NCBI RefSeq assembly: GCF_008729015.1
Contig: NZ_RKSM01000001.1
Coordinates: 1,364,001-1,428,000 of the forward strand
Direction of reading: 5' to 3'
DNA from: Haloarcula sp. CBA1129
GTDB lineage: Archaea > Halobacteriota > Halobacteria > Halobacteriales > Haloarculaceae
DNA: 64,000 nucleotides
Shown here: piece after piece, positions 17,263-28,685 of the stretch
Layout: every line of letters begins with the position of its first letter
How positions within the stretch are numbered: position 1 is the first letter of the stretch
Notes under the pieces: generated by a model
The model's database searches: none
Told to the model about the DNA's origin: nothing
What the model saw: only the letters and a program-made list of their open reading frames with translations
Position numbers and translations under genes: made by a program

Positions 17263-18096
17263 TCAGGGCCGCAAGCGGAGTTCGATGTCGTCGCTGTCGC
17301 GCACTGTGAGACCGGTATCAGTTTCGGAGACAGCGTAGTCAGACCGACGGAGTCGCTTGCACACCGCATCGAGGGTTGCTTCGTCAGGGAGTCGAATCTC
17401 GAACCACGCCAGTCCTTGTCCGACGTGGGGCTTGGACCGCTGCTGCCAGACGTTGACTCCGATATGGTGGTGGTAGTCACCAGCCGCCAGAAACACGGCA
17501 CCGTCGTACGTAGCCCTGACCCGCAATCCGAGTGCGTCGGCGTAGAACGACTTGGCCCTCTCCACTGACGAGACTTCCAGATGGACGTGTCCTACGTCGG
17601 ACCCAGCGGGTAGCGACTGTTTACCAGCACCAGCAGCCGCGACTGCCTGCGTATCGAGAGGGTCCGTCACCATTTCGACGTGACCCGACGGCGTCTCCTC
17701 CCACGACGCCCGGGGGAAGTCACGATAAATTTCGACGCCGTTACCGGCCGGGTCCGACAGATACAGCGCCTCGCTGACGCCGTGATCCGAAGCGCCAGCG
17801 AGTGTCCACTTAGAGTTGATACGCTGGAGTGCGTCACCCAGCGCCGCTCGTGAGGGGACGCGAAACGCGACGTGATACAGCCCGGTCTCTGAAGCATCCC
17901 TCGCCGGTGCGTCTGGCTGATAGTTCAGAACCAGAAGCTCCTGACCACCCGTACCGAGGATCACTCGATCATCGCCTGAGTCCAGAACATGGAGACCGAC
18001 AACATCACGGTAGAAATCGACAGCCGGTGGTAAGTCAGCAACAGTCAGTGCCACCCGGCCGATCTCGGTTTCCGATGAGAGGGGCGCTTGGTCCAT
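17263..18096 (-). CDS. VOC-family (glyoxalase/dioxygenase fold) protein, CatE-like
   Basis: Protein of 277 aa built from two vicinal-oxygen-chelate modules. Module one begins IGRVALTVADLPPAVDFY and ends with LSDPAGNGVEIYRD. Module two begins VGHVHLEVSSVERAKSFY and includes DYHHHIGVNVW. The arrangement resembles COG2514 proteins (annotated as catechol-2,3-dioxygenase-like). The metal-ligand His/Glu positions are partly visible (HVAF, GVEIY, GHVHLE, HHHIG). The start at 18096 is chosen because the first module begins right after it. The substrate is unknown. Confidence 0.8.
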   Translation of the reverse strand: MDQAPLSSETEIGRVALTVADLPPAVDFYRDVVGLHVLDSGDDRVILGTGGQELLVLNYQPDAPARDASETGLYHVAFRVPSRAALGDALQRINSKWTLAGASDHGVSEALYLSDPAGNGVEIYRDFPRASWEETPSGHVEMVTDPLDTQAVAAAGAGKQSLPAGSDVGHVHLEVSSVERAKSFYADALGLRVRATYDGAVFLAAGDYHHHIGVNVWQQRSKPHVGQGLAWFEIRLPDEATLDAVCKRLRRSDYAVSETDTGLTVRDSDDIELRLRP

Positions 18097-18328
18097 ACCG
18101 AGAGTAGGGGTAGACAGTCCATAATTCTGGGTGACAGTCGCAGAAGCCGGCAATGAGTGTGCGTCGACCGTGTTTGACTCGGCGTAACCTAATATCGAGA
18201 GATAGATCCCTGCTAGCACTAGACGGGGGCTTTGGAGAAATAGTAAAATTTAGCGCAAAATATACACAATATACGCCGCGCGGGGAATTATACATAAACT
18301 ATTACGTATTACTAGTAGAGGCGTGTGT

Positions 18329-18354
18329 TAACCTTCATCAGAGTAGTACTATAA
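18329..18354 (+). promoter_or_regulatory. promoter of UPF0058 gene with TAACCTTCAT element
   Basis: A TATA box (TACTATAACC, 18345-18354) lies about 30 nt upstream of the ATG at 18382, consistent with a very short or absent leader. Just before it, at 18329-18338, is TAACCTTCAT. The same 10-mer occurs in the promoter of the UPF0212 gene (19254-19263, other strand). Confidence 0.5.
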
Positions 18355-18381
18355 CCTTCGAGTTGTTACCTTGGGTTGAAT

Positions 18382-18618
18382 ATGAAAAAGCAGGAGCTCA
18401 TCCACCTTCACGGCCTGCTTGCACAGGTACAGAACCACTACGAAGCCGAATCCGGGACAGAAGTGGACCACGACGAATACGAGGAACTTGGTGTCAAGCC
18501 GACATCGATTCACAAGTCGAAAACAGACCACAAGGCCGCTGTCTTTGCGATTGCTGACGGTATTGCTTCTGAGATGGCTGACGAAACCAAAGAGCCTGTT
18601 TCTGCCGCCGCGGACTAA
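18382..18618 (+). CDS. UPF0058 family protein
   Basis: Protein of 78 aa, highly polar and helical, starting MKKQELIHLHGLLAQVQNHY and containing KPTSIHKSKTDHKAAVF, the pattern of the euryarchaeal UPF0058 family. The ATG at 18382 is chosen over the TTG two codons upstream. No function is known for the family; its conservation suggests a core cellular role. It stands alone, with AT-rich spacers on both sides. Confidence 0.87.
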   Translation: MKKQELIHLHGLLAQVQNHYEAESGTEVDHDEYEELGVKPTSIHKSKTDHKAAVFAIADGIASEMADETKEPVSAAAD

Positions 18619-18754
18619 CGGTTCTCCGTAGCTTCTACGCAGTTCTCCCAACGAGTAATGCCATTAGTGGTGGTGTACTGCTCGTCAGACAGACGTGATT
18701 AACCTGACAGATAAGAGAGGTATACAGACAGACTTCCGCCGCTCGGGAGTGTGT

Positions 18755-19228
18755 TTACTCGTCGATTAACTCCTCGAACTCGGGTAACACGTCATCGGAT
18801 TCATCCGCAGACTGGTCCGACGACAAGTCGTCGGCCTCGGCTGCCGACTCCGTTGACGAGGACTCATCTTCTGTCGTCTCGTCGGACTCCTCCGGAATCT
18901 CCTCGATTTCGAGCACATCGAGCGGGATGTTCTCAAGGCGTTGCCCGATTTCCTTACGGGCGATCCGCGCGGCGTGTTCGTCCCGCTCGACGTTGAACAC
19001 TGTCATCTCTAGTTCGAGCGCGACGAGACTCTCGTCGGCTGCGAGAAAAGCCGGCTCTAGGGTCTCACCGCAGTGCGGACAGTGCCGATCTCCCATGTTA
19101 ATCTCGACGTAATTGAGGTCGGGGTTCAGCATTTCCCCCGTCTTCGAGATGGCAATGCGAACTGCCTCGTCTGCGGATGCTACGTCGTACACTGGGACTG
19201 CAGCCTCAACGACAACTCGGCAATTCAT
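18755..19228 (-). CDS. UPF0212 (DUF555) family protein
   Basis: Protein of 157 aa. The N-terminal 105 residues match the archaeal UPF0212/DUF555 family and carry one CxxC (RHCPHCGETLEPAF) that could bind zinc. The C-terminal 50 residues are almost entirely Asp, Glu and Ser, a haloarchaeal acidic tail. The start at 19228 (MNCRVVVEAAVP) is supported by a TATA box about 25 nt upstream on the minus strand (CATTATATTGG). The function is unknown. Its promoter shares TAACCTTCAT with the UPF0058 gene. Confidence 0.85.
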   Translation of the reverse strand: MNCRVVVEAAVPVYDVASADEAVRIAISKTGEMLNPDLNYVEINMGDRHCPHCGETLEPAFLAADESLVALELEMTVFNVERDEHAARIARKEIGQRLENIPLDVLEIEEIPEESDETTEDESSSTESAAEADDLSSDQSADESDDVLPEFEELIDE

Positions 19229-19253
19229 GCTAGTATGTTTGTTTTCCAATATA

Positions 19254-19263
19254 ATGAAGGTTA
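19254..19263 (-). promoter_or_regulatory. TAACCTTCAT element at UPF0212 promoter
   Basis: On the minus strand the 10-mer directly precedes and slightly overlaps the TATA box of the UPF0212 gene. It is identical to the element at 18329-18338 on the plus strand upstream of the UPF0058 gene. It could be a shared activator or BRE-type element. Confidence 0.4.
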
Positions 19264-19477
19264 GCCCTGAGAGAGTGCTTATCATCCTCCTCGTATATCG
19301 TGGTGCAGAGAGACGGAACATCCAATCGAGCAGGACACAGGTAAGCGCTACAAAGCATCACGACGACGAGACACAGTGCTCTGAGAGAGCGTCGGTTCCC
19401 GGATTACTGCTCGGCGTGCCAAGGCACTGCGAGCGGAACTCGTAACGTCATTACCTCCGGGTCCGTACACACAGACA

Positions 19478-20386
19478 ATGGAACAGGGCGTCATCGATGT
19501 CGAGTCGCTGGCCGGCGGTATCGACTTGCAGGCAACTGTCGAGAGCGGGCAGTCCTACCTCTGGGACCGAGAGGACGGCGAGATGTACCAGCGTGACGGG
19601 GCGACCGGCGGCGACGCGTGGTACTGGACCACAATCCGCCACGACGGGTCACCAGCGGTCATCCGCGTCCGGCAGCGAGATGCGGTGCTCGAATGGGAGT
19701 CGACAGTCGACGCCGAACGGGAACTCAGACGCTTGCTTCGCCTCGATGATGACCTCCCAGCCATCAGGACGACGGCACCGGACGACGACGTGGTCCAGTC
19801 TGCCTACGAGACGTTCTGGGGGATGCGACTGGTGCAAGATCCCCCGTTTGGGTCCCTCATTTCGTTCATCTGTTCGGCCCAGATGCGTGTGTCCCGGATT
19901 CACAGCATGCAGCAGGCGCTCCGTGACGCGTTCGGCGAGACGGTCGAGTTCGACGGACGGACCTACAACGCCTATCCGACGCCGACGGCGTTGGCCGACA
20001 CGACCGAAGAACGCCTCCGTGACCTCGGACTGGGCTATCGTGCCCCGTACGTCCAGCGCACCGCCGAGATGGTCGCGAACGGGGAGGCTGACCCAGAAGC
20101 GGCCGTCGGTCTCGACTACGAAGACGCCAGAGAGTCCCTCACCCGCTTCGTCGGCGTCGGCGACAAGGTCGCGGACTGCGTGTTGCTGTTCTCGCTTGAC
20201 TACCTCGAAGCGGTCCCGCTCGACACATGGATTCGAACGACAATCGAGGAGTACTACCCTGAGTGTGAGCGGGGGAACTACGCCGACACGTCGCGGGCCA
20301 TCCGGGCCGCGCTCGGTGGCGAATACGCTGGCTACACGCAGACGTATCTGTTCCATTACCTCCGAACGGGCAGCGACGAGACCTGA
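19478..20386 (+). CDS. ogg: 8-oxoguanine DNA glycosylase (OGG1-type, HhH-GPD)
   Basis: Protein of 302 aa that excises oxidised guanine from DNA. The N-terminal beta domain contains ESGQSYLWDRE, typical of OGG1-like enzymes. The helix-hairpin-helix is RFVGVGDKVADCVLLF, carrying the catalytic Lys of bifunctional glycosylase/lyases. The invariant Asp lies about 20 residues later in AVPLDTWIRT. The length is normal for the family. The gene is 53 bp upstream of the acylphosphatase gene on the same strand. Some annotations call this family DNA-3-methyladenine glycosylase; the Lys favours OGG. Confidence 0.88.
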   Translation: MEQGVIDVESLAGGIDLQATVESGQSYLWDREDGEMYQRDGATGGDAWYWTTIRHDGSPAVIRVRQRDAVLEWESTVDAERELRRLLRLDDDLPAIRTTAPDDDVVQSAYETFWGMRLVQDPPFGSLISFICSAQMRVSRIHSMQQALRDAFGETVEFDGRTYNAYPTPTALADTTEERLRDLGLGYRAPYVQRTAEMVANGEADPEAAVGLDYEDARESLTRFVGVGDKVADCVLLFSLDYLEAVPLDTWIRTTIEEYYPECERGNYADTSRAIRAALGGEYAGYTQTYLFHYLRTGSDET

Positions 20387-20439
20387 CTCGGATGACAGAA
20401 GGCGACAGTATAACGGAGTCCGCCGGCAAACCTTCGGCT

Positions 20440-20715
20440 ATGGCTCGCACGCGAGCACACGTGTTCGTCTCCGGTCGTGTTCAGGGCGTCTATTACAGAG
20501 CGACCACGCGGGAACGCGCACAGAAACAGGGCGTCGACGGGTGGGTCCGTAACCTCGACGACGGCCGCGTCGAAGCGGTGTTCGAGGGGCCCGAAGCCGA
20601 CGTTGACGCGATGATCGAGTTCTGTCACGAGGGGAGCGAGCGTGCAGACGTGACCGACGTCGAGGTCGAGTACGAGGACCCTGAAGACAACGAGGGGTTC
20701 GAGGTCCGCTGGTAG
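20440..20715 (+). CDS. acyP: acylphosphatase
   Basis: Protein of 91 aa that hydrolyses acyl phosphates. The active-site signature is intact: HVFVSGRVQGVYYRATT (Arg in GRVQGV binds phosphate) and GWVRNLDDGRVEAVFEG (catalytic Asn). The ATG at 20440 gives the standard family length. An in-frame start 16 codons upstream is less likely. Confidence 0.93.
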   Translation: MARTRAHVFVSGRVQGVYYRATTRERAQKQGVDGWVRNLDDGRVEAVFEGPEADVDAMIEFCHEGSERADVTDVEVEYEDPEDNEGFEVRW

Positions 20716-20761
20716 GCCGCTGTCCCGTAGAATTACTTCACTGGCGGGCGAACCCGCAGGT

Positions 20762-22204
20762 ATGCTCACCGGCTCCGAAATGGGTGTCGTCGACGAGAAC
20801 GCCGCCGCGCTCGGCGTCCCGCGCAAACAGTTGATGGAGTCGTCCGGCCACGCCGTCGCCCGGGCAGTCCGTTCCCTCTCGGAACCCGGCGATCAGGTCA
20901 CCATCGTTGCCGGACGGGGGAACAACGGCGGGGACGCGCTCGTCACCGCCCGCTTTCTGGACGACTTCGACCTCCGGGTCGTTTTGCTTGGCCGCCCGGA
21001 CGCCATCTCGACGACGATTGCCAGAGAGAACTGGGACGCGCTCCAGCATGCCGAGTATCCGACGGAGACGGTCACAGATTCCTCAGCGTTCGACCTCGGT
21101 ACTCCCGATGTCATCGTCGACGCGATGCTTGGCACAGGTATCGCCGGCGACTTGCGGGAACCGGAGGCGACGGCGGCAGCGACGATGAACGAGAGCGACG
21201 CGACCGTCCTCTCTGTGGACGTTCCATCGGGCCTCGACGCAGAGACCGGGGGGTTGGCCGACAGCGCAGTCGAGGCCGACCATGTGATTACGTTCCACGA
21301 TACCAAGCCCGGCCTGCCGGACCTCGGCGTACCGGTCACCGTAGCCGACATCGGCATCCCTGACGCAGCGGAACTGTTCGTCGAGCGGGGCGACCTCACC
21401 CGCCTCGAACGGGACCCCGCGAGCCACAAGGGCGACAACGGCGAGGTTCTGGTCGTCGGCGGCGGTCCTTACACCGGCGCACCGGCGCTGTCGGCCCAAG
21501 CTGCGCTCAGAGGTGGGGCCGACCTCGTCCGGGTCGCCTGCCCGGCCGTCGTGGCCCGTGAAATCCAATCCTACAGCGAGAACCTTATCCTGCGACCGTT
21601 CGACGGGGACCACCTCGCGCCGCCGCACATCGACCGCCTTGCCGAGCTGGCGGCCGACCACGACACGCTCGTGGTCGGACCGGGACTGGGCGACGCCGAC
21701 GCGACCTTGGAGGCGGTCGGGGACCTGCTGTCCGGCTTCGAGGGGACAGCGGTCGTCGACGCCGACGCGCTGTCGGTAGTCCCGGACATCGAGACGGACG
21801 CCGAACTCGTCTGTACGCCCCATCAGGGCGAACTCCGAGGGATGGGCGGCGAGACCGCCGAGGACTGGCGGAGACGAGCGGACCTCATCGAGTCCTTCGC
21901 AGCGGAGGTCGGCCAGACGCTGCTGGTCAAAGGCCCCTACGACATCGTCTCGGACGGCGAGCGGACCCGCGTCGGCCGGACGGGCAACCCGGGGATGACG
22001 GTCGGCGGAACCGGCGACGTGCTCGCAGGTGTGACTGGCGCGCTCGCCTGCGTGCAGGACCCACTCGACGCGGCCGCCATCGCCGCCTACACTGTCGGAA
22101 CAGTCGGCGACCGTGTCGTTGAGGACCGCGGCTACGGACTGGTCGCGACAGACTTGCTAGAAGAGATACCGAGCGTACTGTGGCAGCGAGAAACGGACAC
22201 GTAG
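20762..22204 (+). CDS. nnr: bifunctional NAD(P)H-hydrate epimerase/dehydratase
   Basis: Protein of 480 aa that repairs damaged NADH and NADPH. The N-terminal epimerase (YjeF_N, about 1-215) shows VAGRGNNGGDALV and SVDVPSGLDAETG. The C-terminal ADP-dependent dehydratase (YjeF_C, about 225-480) shows KGDNGEVLVVGGGPYTGAP, CTPHQGELRGM and NPGMTVGGTGDVLAG (nucleotide-binding GTGD). The fused two-domain layout is standard. It is followed by convergent hflX. Confidence 0.93.
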   Translation: MLTGSEMGVVDENAAALGVPRKQLMESSGHAVARAVRSLSEPGDQVTIVAGRGNNGGDALVTARFLDDFDLRVVLLGRPDAISTTIARENWDALQHAEYPTETVTDSSAFDLGTPDVIVDAMLGTGIAGDLREPEATAAATMNESDATVLSVDVPSGLDAETGGLADSAVEADHVITFHDTKPGLPDLGVPVTVADIGIPDAAELFVERGDLTRLERDPASHKGDNGEVLVVGGGPYTGAPALSAQAALRGGADLVRVACPAVVAREIQSYSENLILRPFDGDHLAPPHIDRLAELAADHDTLVVGPGLGDADATLEAVGDLLSGFEGTAVVDADALSVVPDIETDAELVCTPHQGELRGMGGETAEDWRRRADLIESFAAEVGQTLLVKGPYDIVSDGERTRVGRTGNPGMTVGGTGDVLAGVTGALACVQDPLDAAAIAAYTVGTVGDRVVEDRGYGLVATDLLEEIPSVLWQRETDT

Positions 22205-22213
22205 CGCCTGCAG

Positions 22214-23524
22214 TCAGGCTGACGCGCCGACCAGTTCCCCGGCTTTCGACCGGGACTGTTCAATGATGGCTGGCCGCGCCTCGAACTCGATGACGACTTG
22301 GTCGCCGTAATCGACCGTGTCGACGCTAGCGTGGTCGTGAATCCACGAGACGAGGCTCATCGTGTCGTCGGTCATCGGAAGCACGAGCCGTTCACGCTCG
22401 TAGTCCGGCAGTTCGTGGTCGATGCGGTCCGCCAGATCGTCGATGTTGAGCCCCTGTTTGGCGCTGACGGCAACGGGGTTCGGCGCCAGCGAGGAAAGGG
22501 CATCCTTCTTCCGGCGTATCTCCTCATCGTCCACCATGTCGGTCTTGTTAAGCACCGTGACGATGGGGGCCTCGTTGCGCTCGTACAGCGTGTCGTGGCT
22601 CGTCACCAGTTTCTCCCGGATCTCCTCGACCGATTCGGAGATGTCGACGACGAGCAAGACCAGATCGGCGTGATACACCGAGCCGAGCGTGGATTTGAAC
22701 GATTCGACGAGCCAGTGCGGAAGGTCCTGAATGAACCCGACAGTGTCGGTGACCAGCACCTCGCGTTTGCCGACCTCCGCGCGTCGGGTGGTCGTCCCGA
22801 GCGTCGTGAACAGACGGTCCTCGCTCTCGGCCGTCGTGTCCAAGTCGGGATGTAAATCGTCGTTCTCGTCGACGTCGAGGTCGTCGGCGAGGCGGCGCAA
22901 GAGCGTCGACTTCCCGGCGTTAGTGTAGCCGGCGAGAGCGACGAGATCGAACCCGGACTCCCGGCGCTGTTCCCGGCGGTGTCGCTCGGTCTCCTCGATG
23001 GATTCCAGTTCGTCCCGGATGTTGGCGATCTGCTTTTTGATGTCCTCTTCGCGGGACTCGTCGTACTCGCCGAGGCCCATGAACCCCGGGCGCTCGTCGC
23101 GTTTGGCCAGACTCGCCTTTGCCTCGGCGCGCGGGAGTTCGTAGCGAAGCTCCGCAAGTTCGACCTGTAGCTGGGCCTTCCGGGTCTGGGCCCGCTGGCC
23201 GAAGATTTCGAGAATGAGCCGGAATCGGTCGATGACGCGGACCCGCTCGGGGAGTTCGTTCCCGATGTTGTACGTCTGGTACGGGCCGAGCTGGTTGTCG
23301 AAGATGACGACAGCGGCCTCTTCGCGGGCAACCGCGTTGCTCAACCGTGTCACCTTCCCCTCGCCGAGGTGGTACGCCGGGTCCTCCGTTCTGGTCTGGG
23401 TTACCTCGCCGACGACATCGTAGCCGGCCGCCCGAGCGAGGTCCCGGATTTCCGCCGTGTCGGCGGTGCCACTGTCGACGCGCTTCGCGATGACCGCTCG
23501 TTCCGTGGTGTGTGTCGCCGTCAC
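22214..23524 (-). CDS. hflX: HflX-family ribosome-associated GTPase
   Basis: Protein of 436 aa. The N-terminal HflX domain (GEGKVTRLSNAV, VIFDNQLGPYQTYN) is followed by a coiled-coil linker rich in Arg/Glu. The G domain has G1 GYTNAGKSTLL, G2 TLGTTTRRAEV, G3 DTVGFIQDLPHWLVESF and G4 NKTDM. HflX proteins bind the large ribosomal subunit and rescue or split stalled ribosomes. The start at 23524 gives the usual length. Confidence 0.93.
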   Translation of the reverse strand: MTATHTTERAVIAKRVDSGTADTAEIRDLARAAGYDVVGEVTQTRTEDPAYHLGEGKVTRLSNAVAREEAAVVIFDNQLGPYQTYNIGNELPERVRVIDRFRLILEIFGQRAQTRKAQLQVELAELRYELPRAEAKASLAKRDERPGFMGLGEYDESREEDIKKQIANIRDELESIEETERHRREQRRESGFDLVALAGYTNAGKSTLLRRLADDLDVDENDDLHPDLDTTAESEDRLFTTLGTTTRRAEVGKREVLVTDTVGFIQDLPHWLVESFKSTLGSVYHADLVLLVVDISESVEEIREKLVTSHDTLYERNEAPIVTVLNKTDMVDDEEIRRKKDALSSLAPNPVAVSAKQGLNIDDLADRIDHELPDYERERLVLPMTDDTMSLVSWIHDHASVDTVDYGDQVVIEFEARPAIIEQSRSKAGELVGASA

Positions 23525-23706
23525 TCGTTACGGAGATACGGTGTCCGATTATTTAACCCCCCGGGCGGCTCTTACCGTCATCCGGTGCGCCGGCGGTGGG
23601 GCGGGAAAATGGCAGAGACTGCGAGGTGGCGACGGTCGCCTGCTGACGTGGAAGCGTTCGCGCGATACTTGAGATACAGCCACCGAAGCGGTGGCGTGCA
23701 ATCCGC

Positions 23707-26079
<2,373 letters not shown>

Positions 26080-26106
26080 TTAAAAGCAGGCGGTCAGGTA
26101 CGCGGT

Positions 26107-26454
26107 ATGGGTGATTTCGTACTCCAACTAAATGGGTTGGGCCTCCAGCAGATGGGCCTCGAATTCGGTGGCGGCGGCCTTATCGGCGGAATCATCGGGT
26201 TCGCCGCGAAGAAGGTCGCAAAGCTCATTGCCGTCATCGTCGGCATCGAGTTGGCACTGTTCAAATTCCTTGAGACACGCGGCATCCTGCAGGTGAACTG
26301 GGACGCAATAGGCGGGGCCGCGCAGAACGCGACTGGCACCGCCGGGAACGCGGCGGCGACGCAACCGCCGTCGTGGGTTATGTCGCTGCTTTCGGCGCTA
26401 CCGGTCAGTGCTGGCTTCACTGCCGGCTTCCTAGTCGGGTTCAAGAAGGGGTAA
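26107..26454 (+). CDS. FUN14 domain membrane protein
   Basis: Protein of 115 aa with a Gly-rich hydrophobic hairpin (GGGGLIGGIIGFAAKKVAKL) and a C-terminal segment PVSAGFTAGFLVGFKKG, the pattern of the FUN14 family. Two or three membrane helices are expected. The ATG at 26107 follows a TATA box (GATTTAAAAGC) by about 23 nt, a leaderless arrangement; the longer in-frame start is rejected. The function in archaea is unknown. Confidence 0.82.
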   Translation: MGDFVLQLNGLGLQQMGLEFGGGGLIGGIIGFAAKKVAKLIAVIVGIELALFKFLETRGILQVNWDAIGGAAQNATGTAGNAAATQPPSWVMSLLSALPVSAGFTAGFLVGFKKG

Positions 26455-26469
26455 CGCGACGCCGCGGCG

Positions 26470-27198
26470 TCAGCCGCGTGTACTGATGTCGTCTTCGTCT
26501 TTGATTATCTGGGTTTCCGCGTGGCCGCTGGTGTGTTCGTTTACAACGTCATAAAAGTCGTTCTGGAGGCCGGCCGGGAACGTCATAACGCCGACCCACG
26601 AGCCGTCGGACTGCCACTCCTCGCGTTCGAGGTCGCCGAACTGTCGTATCTGTGCCTGCGCGCTCCCGGCGTAGTCCGCGGGGACCTGCACCGCGACGGT
26701 GACCTCGTCGAACCGGATGGGGATAACCGGCCGGAGCGCATCAAGCGCGTCGTCGACTTGCGCCTCGACAGGCTCCATCGGATCGACCCTGAAATCCGTC
26801 TCTTCGAGGGCCGATTCGATGCGTTCGGGCGGATGTGGCGCGTCATCCATCTGTGGGTTGACCGCGTTGCGCGTGATCCGCTGGATGAGCTGTTTGTGCT
26901 TTTGCTCCTGCATCTCGCGGCGCTGGTCGGCCGTGATCTGAATCTCCCCTTGCTTGATGACTTCGGGGATGATGGTCATCGGATCAGTCGTGTCAAACAC
27001 CTCTGTGAGCATATTCTCGGGTGGTCGGTCCCCCCGCGAGGCGTCCTCAAACACGTCCTCCGCAGCGATAACGTCCTCGAGGTCGCCATCGAAGTCATCA
27101 CGTTTTATCGCTAGCGCAGCGTCCGGATCCACCAGTACCTCGAACCGTTGGCCGTGAGATTCGAGGCGCGCCGTCACCGCCTCGTCAAGCGATATCAT
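26470..27198 (-). CDS. ribosome maturation protein SBDS/Sdo1
   Basis: Protein of 242 aa with the three-domain SBDS layout: an N-terminal FYSH domain (1-90, MISLDEAVTARLESHGQRF), a helical middle (INVIAD-type TTDPMTIIPEVIKQGEIQIT, RITRNAVNPQ) and a C-terminal ferredoxin-like domain (VTVAVQVPADYAGSAQAQ). It releases the anti-association factor aIF6 from the 50S subunit. It sits downstream of psmA on the same strand, the usual euryarchaeal grouping with exosome and proteasome genes. Confidence 0.92.
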   Translation of the reverse strand: MISLDEAVTARLESHGQRFEVLVDPDAALAIKRDDFDGDLEDVIAAEDVFEDASRGDRPPENMLTEVFDTTDPMTIIPEVIKQGEIQITADQRREMQEQKHKQLIQRITRNAVNPQMDDAPHPPERIESALEETDFRVDPMEPVEAQVDDALDALRPVIPIRFDEVTVAVQVPADYAGSAQAQIRQFGDLEREEWQSDGSWVGVMTFPAGLQNDFYDVVNEHTSGHAETQIIKDEDDISTRG

Positions 27199-27286
27199 AC
27201 CCGTCGGTAGCAGTGGACCAGTTAAAGGCCTTACTGCGTGGTCGAATCGAAAAGAGTCGAGTCGCCCGCGAGGGTCGTCGGAAGGG

Positions 27287-28072
27287 TTACTCTTCTTCGG
27301 TGTCTTCGTCGTCCTCGTCTTCCTCGACCTCGTCTTCGCCGGTGTCGAGCAAGTCGGCCTCCGCGAGGTGGGCTTCCTTCTCCTCGTCGGTCAGCTGGCC
27401 AAAGGTCTCGGTTTCGACGTCGACCGTGGCGACGCCGATGCCTTCCGGCGTCAGTCCGTCCTCGTTGACCGACGCGAGGGCGGCCAGTGCGAGGTCGACG
27501 CCCTCGTCGAGGTCCATCCCCTCGTCGTAGTGCTCTTCGAGGTAGTCCCGGATATCGCCGCGGTCGGCCCCGACAGCGAGGGCCTTCCACTCGTAGGGCG
27601 TCCCGGAGGGGTCGGTCTCGAACAGGCGCGGCTCGCCGTTGACGATGCCGCCGATGATGAGCGCGACGCCGAACGGGCGTGCGCCGCCGACCTGCGTGTA
27701 CTGCTGGATGTAGTCGGTGATTTCCTTGGTGAGGGTCTCGACGCCGACCGGCTCGCCGTAGCGCAGTTGGTTCACCTGCGCCTGTCGGCGGGCGAAGTCG
27801 ATGAGCTGTCGGGCGTCGGCGACGTGGCCGGCCGAGGCGATACCGATGTGGTCGTCGGCCTTGTGAATTTTCTCGACTGAGGAGCGCTCCATCAGCGGCG
27901 ACCGGATGCGCTTGTCCACGGCGAGAACGACGCCGTCGCTCGTTCTGACGCCGATGCTTGCTGTGCCGCGTTTGACCGCTTCGCGGGCGTACTCGACCTG
28001 GTAAAGGCGTCCGTCCGGCGAGAAGATAGTGATCCCGCGGTCGTAGGCCTGCTGTTGGTTTTGTCCCTGCAT
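27287..28072 (-). CDS. psmA: 20S proteasome alpha subunit
   Basis: Protein of 261 aa. The N-terminal gate helix and signature are DRGITIFSPDGRLYQVEYA. Outer-ring alpha subunits gate entry of substrates delivered by PAN/Cdc48-type ATPases. There is no propeptide or N-terminal Thr, so it is not a catalytic beta subunit. The last 20 residues are nearly all Asp/Glu, longer than in non-halophiles. The ATG lies 2 bases after the stop of pop5, so the two are co-transcribed. Confidence 0.95.
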   Translation of the reverse strand: MQGQNQQQAYDRGITIFSPDGRLYQVEYAREAVKRGTASIGVRTSDGVVLAVDKRIRSPLMERSSVEKIHKADDHIGIASAGHVADARQLIDFARRQAQVNQLRYGEPVGVETLTKEITDYIQQYTQVGGARPFGVALIIGGIVNGEPRLFETDPSGTPYEWKALAVGADRGDIRDYLEEHYDEGMDLDEGVDLALAALASVNEDGLTPEGIGVATVDVETETFGQLTDEEKEAHLAEADLLDTGEDEVEEDEDDEDTEEE

Positions 28073-28074
28073 AG

Positions 28075-28560
28075 TTATCGGAAATCGAGTGCTGTCGCGC
28101 CGACGAACGCACCGTCGGAGGCCGCTTCGACATCGTAGCGCGGAGGCCGAACAGTAGCGCTCCGGTCTGCGTTCTCGAACACGACGTGTCTCTGTTCAGT
28201 GGCTTCCGGCGGCCCGCGTATATACTTTTCTTCACAGGCGCGCACCGTGCCGCTAATCCCCCGGACACGGACCCGAACCTCGTCGTCGTCAATGCTGTCA
28301 ACGCAGGCCAGCGCGGCCCGCGCCGCGTCCGTCTTGCCGCGTCTGGTCCGGACGATAGCCTCGGCCGTGCCGTCGCCGTCGTGGAACTGGAGGACGGTCA
28401 TATCCGTTTCGGCGCTGCCGGTGTCGCCCAGTAGATTCTGGGCGGCGTACCACACCGCCCGCTGGAACGCCCGACGGTCGAGTGACGCGGTTGGCCACGT
28501 CTCGATACCGACGGCGAGATAGCGCCACCGAGGCCGGAGATGCTTCGGGAGGTGTTTCAT
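28075..28560 (-). CDS. rnp2: RNase P protein component 2 (Pop5)
   Basis: Protein of 161 aa. The N terminus MKHLPKHLRPRWRYLAVGIE is characteristic of archaeal Pop5/Rpp14 proteins. Later motifs are FQRAVWYAAQNLLGD and AIVRTRRGKTDAARAAL. With Rpp30 it binds the catalytic domain of RNase P RNA in tRNA 5' maturation. The C terminus carries about 25 residues beyond the core fold. In many euryarchaea it directly follows rpp30; here the two are separated by about 420 bases holding a small membrane-protein gene. Confidence 0.92.
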   Translation of the reverse strand: MKHLPKHLRPRWRYLAVGIETWPTASLDRRAFQRAVWYAAQNLLGDTGSAETDMTVLQFHDGDGTAEAIVRTRRGKTDAARAALACVDSIDDDEVRVRVRGISGTVRACEEKYIRGPPEATEQRHVVFENADRSATVRPPRYDVEAASDGAFVGATALDFR

Positions 28561-28685
28561 GCATGGTCGTTGGCGCGAAGGACAATGAGCGGTGTGGTGT
28601 GACTACTGGCAGTTTCTGGTATCACTGATAAGTACAGAGGTGGAATCTATCAACCCACCTTTACCAGATGTCAATAATATTCAAA

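Noticed and set aside
27287-27350. Acidic tail of the proteasome alpha subunit as a special degradation signal
   Set aside because: Strongly acidic C-terminal tails are ordinary in haloarchaeal proteins, including this subunit.
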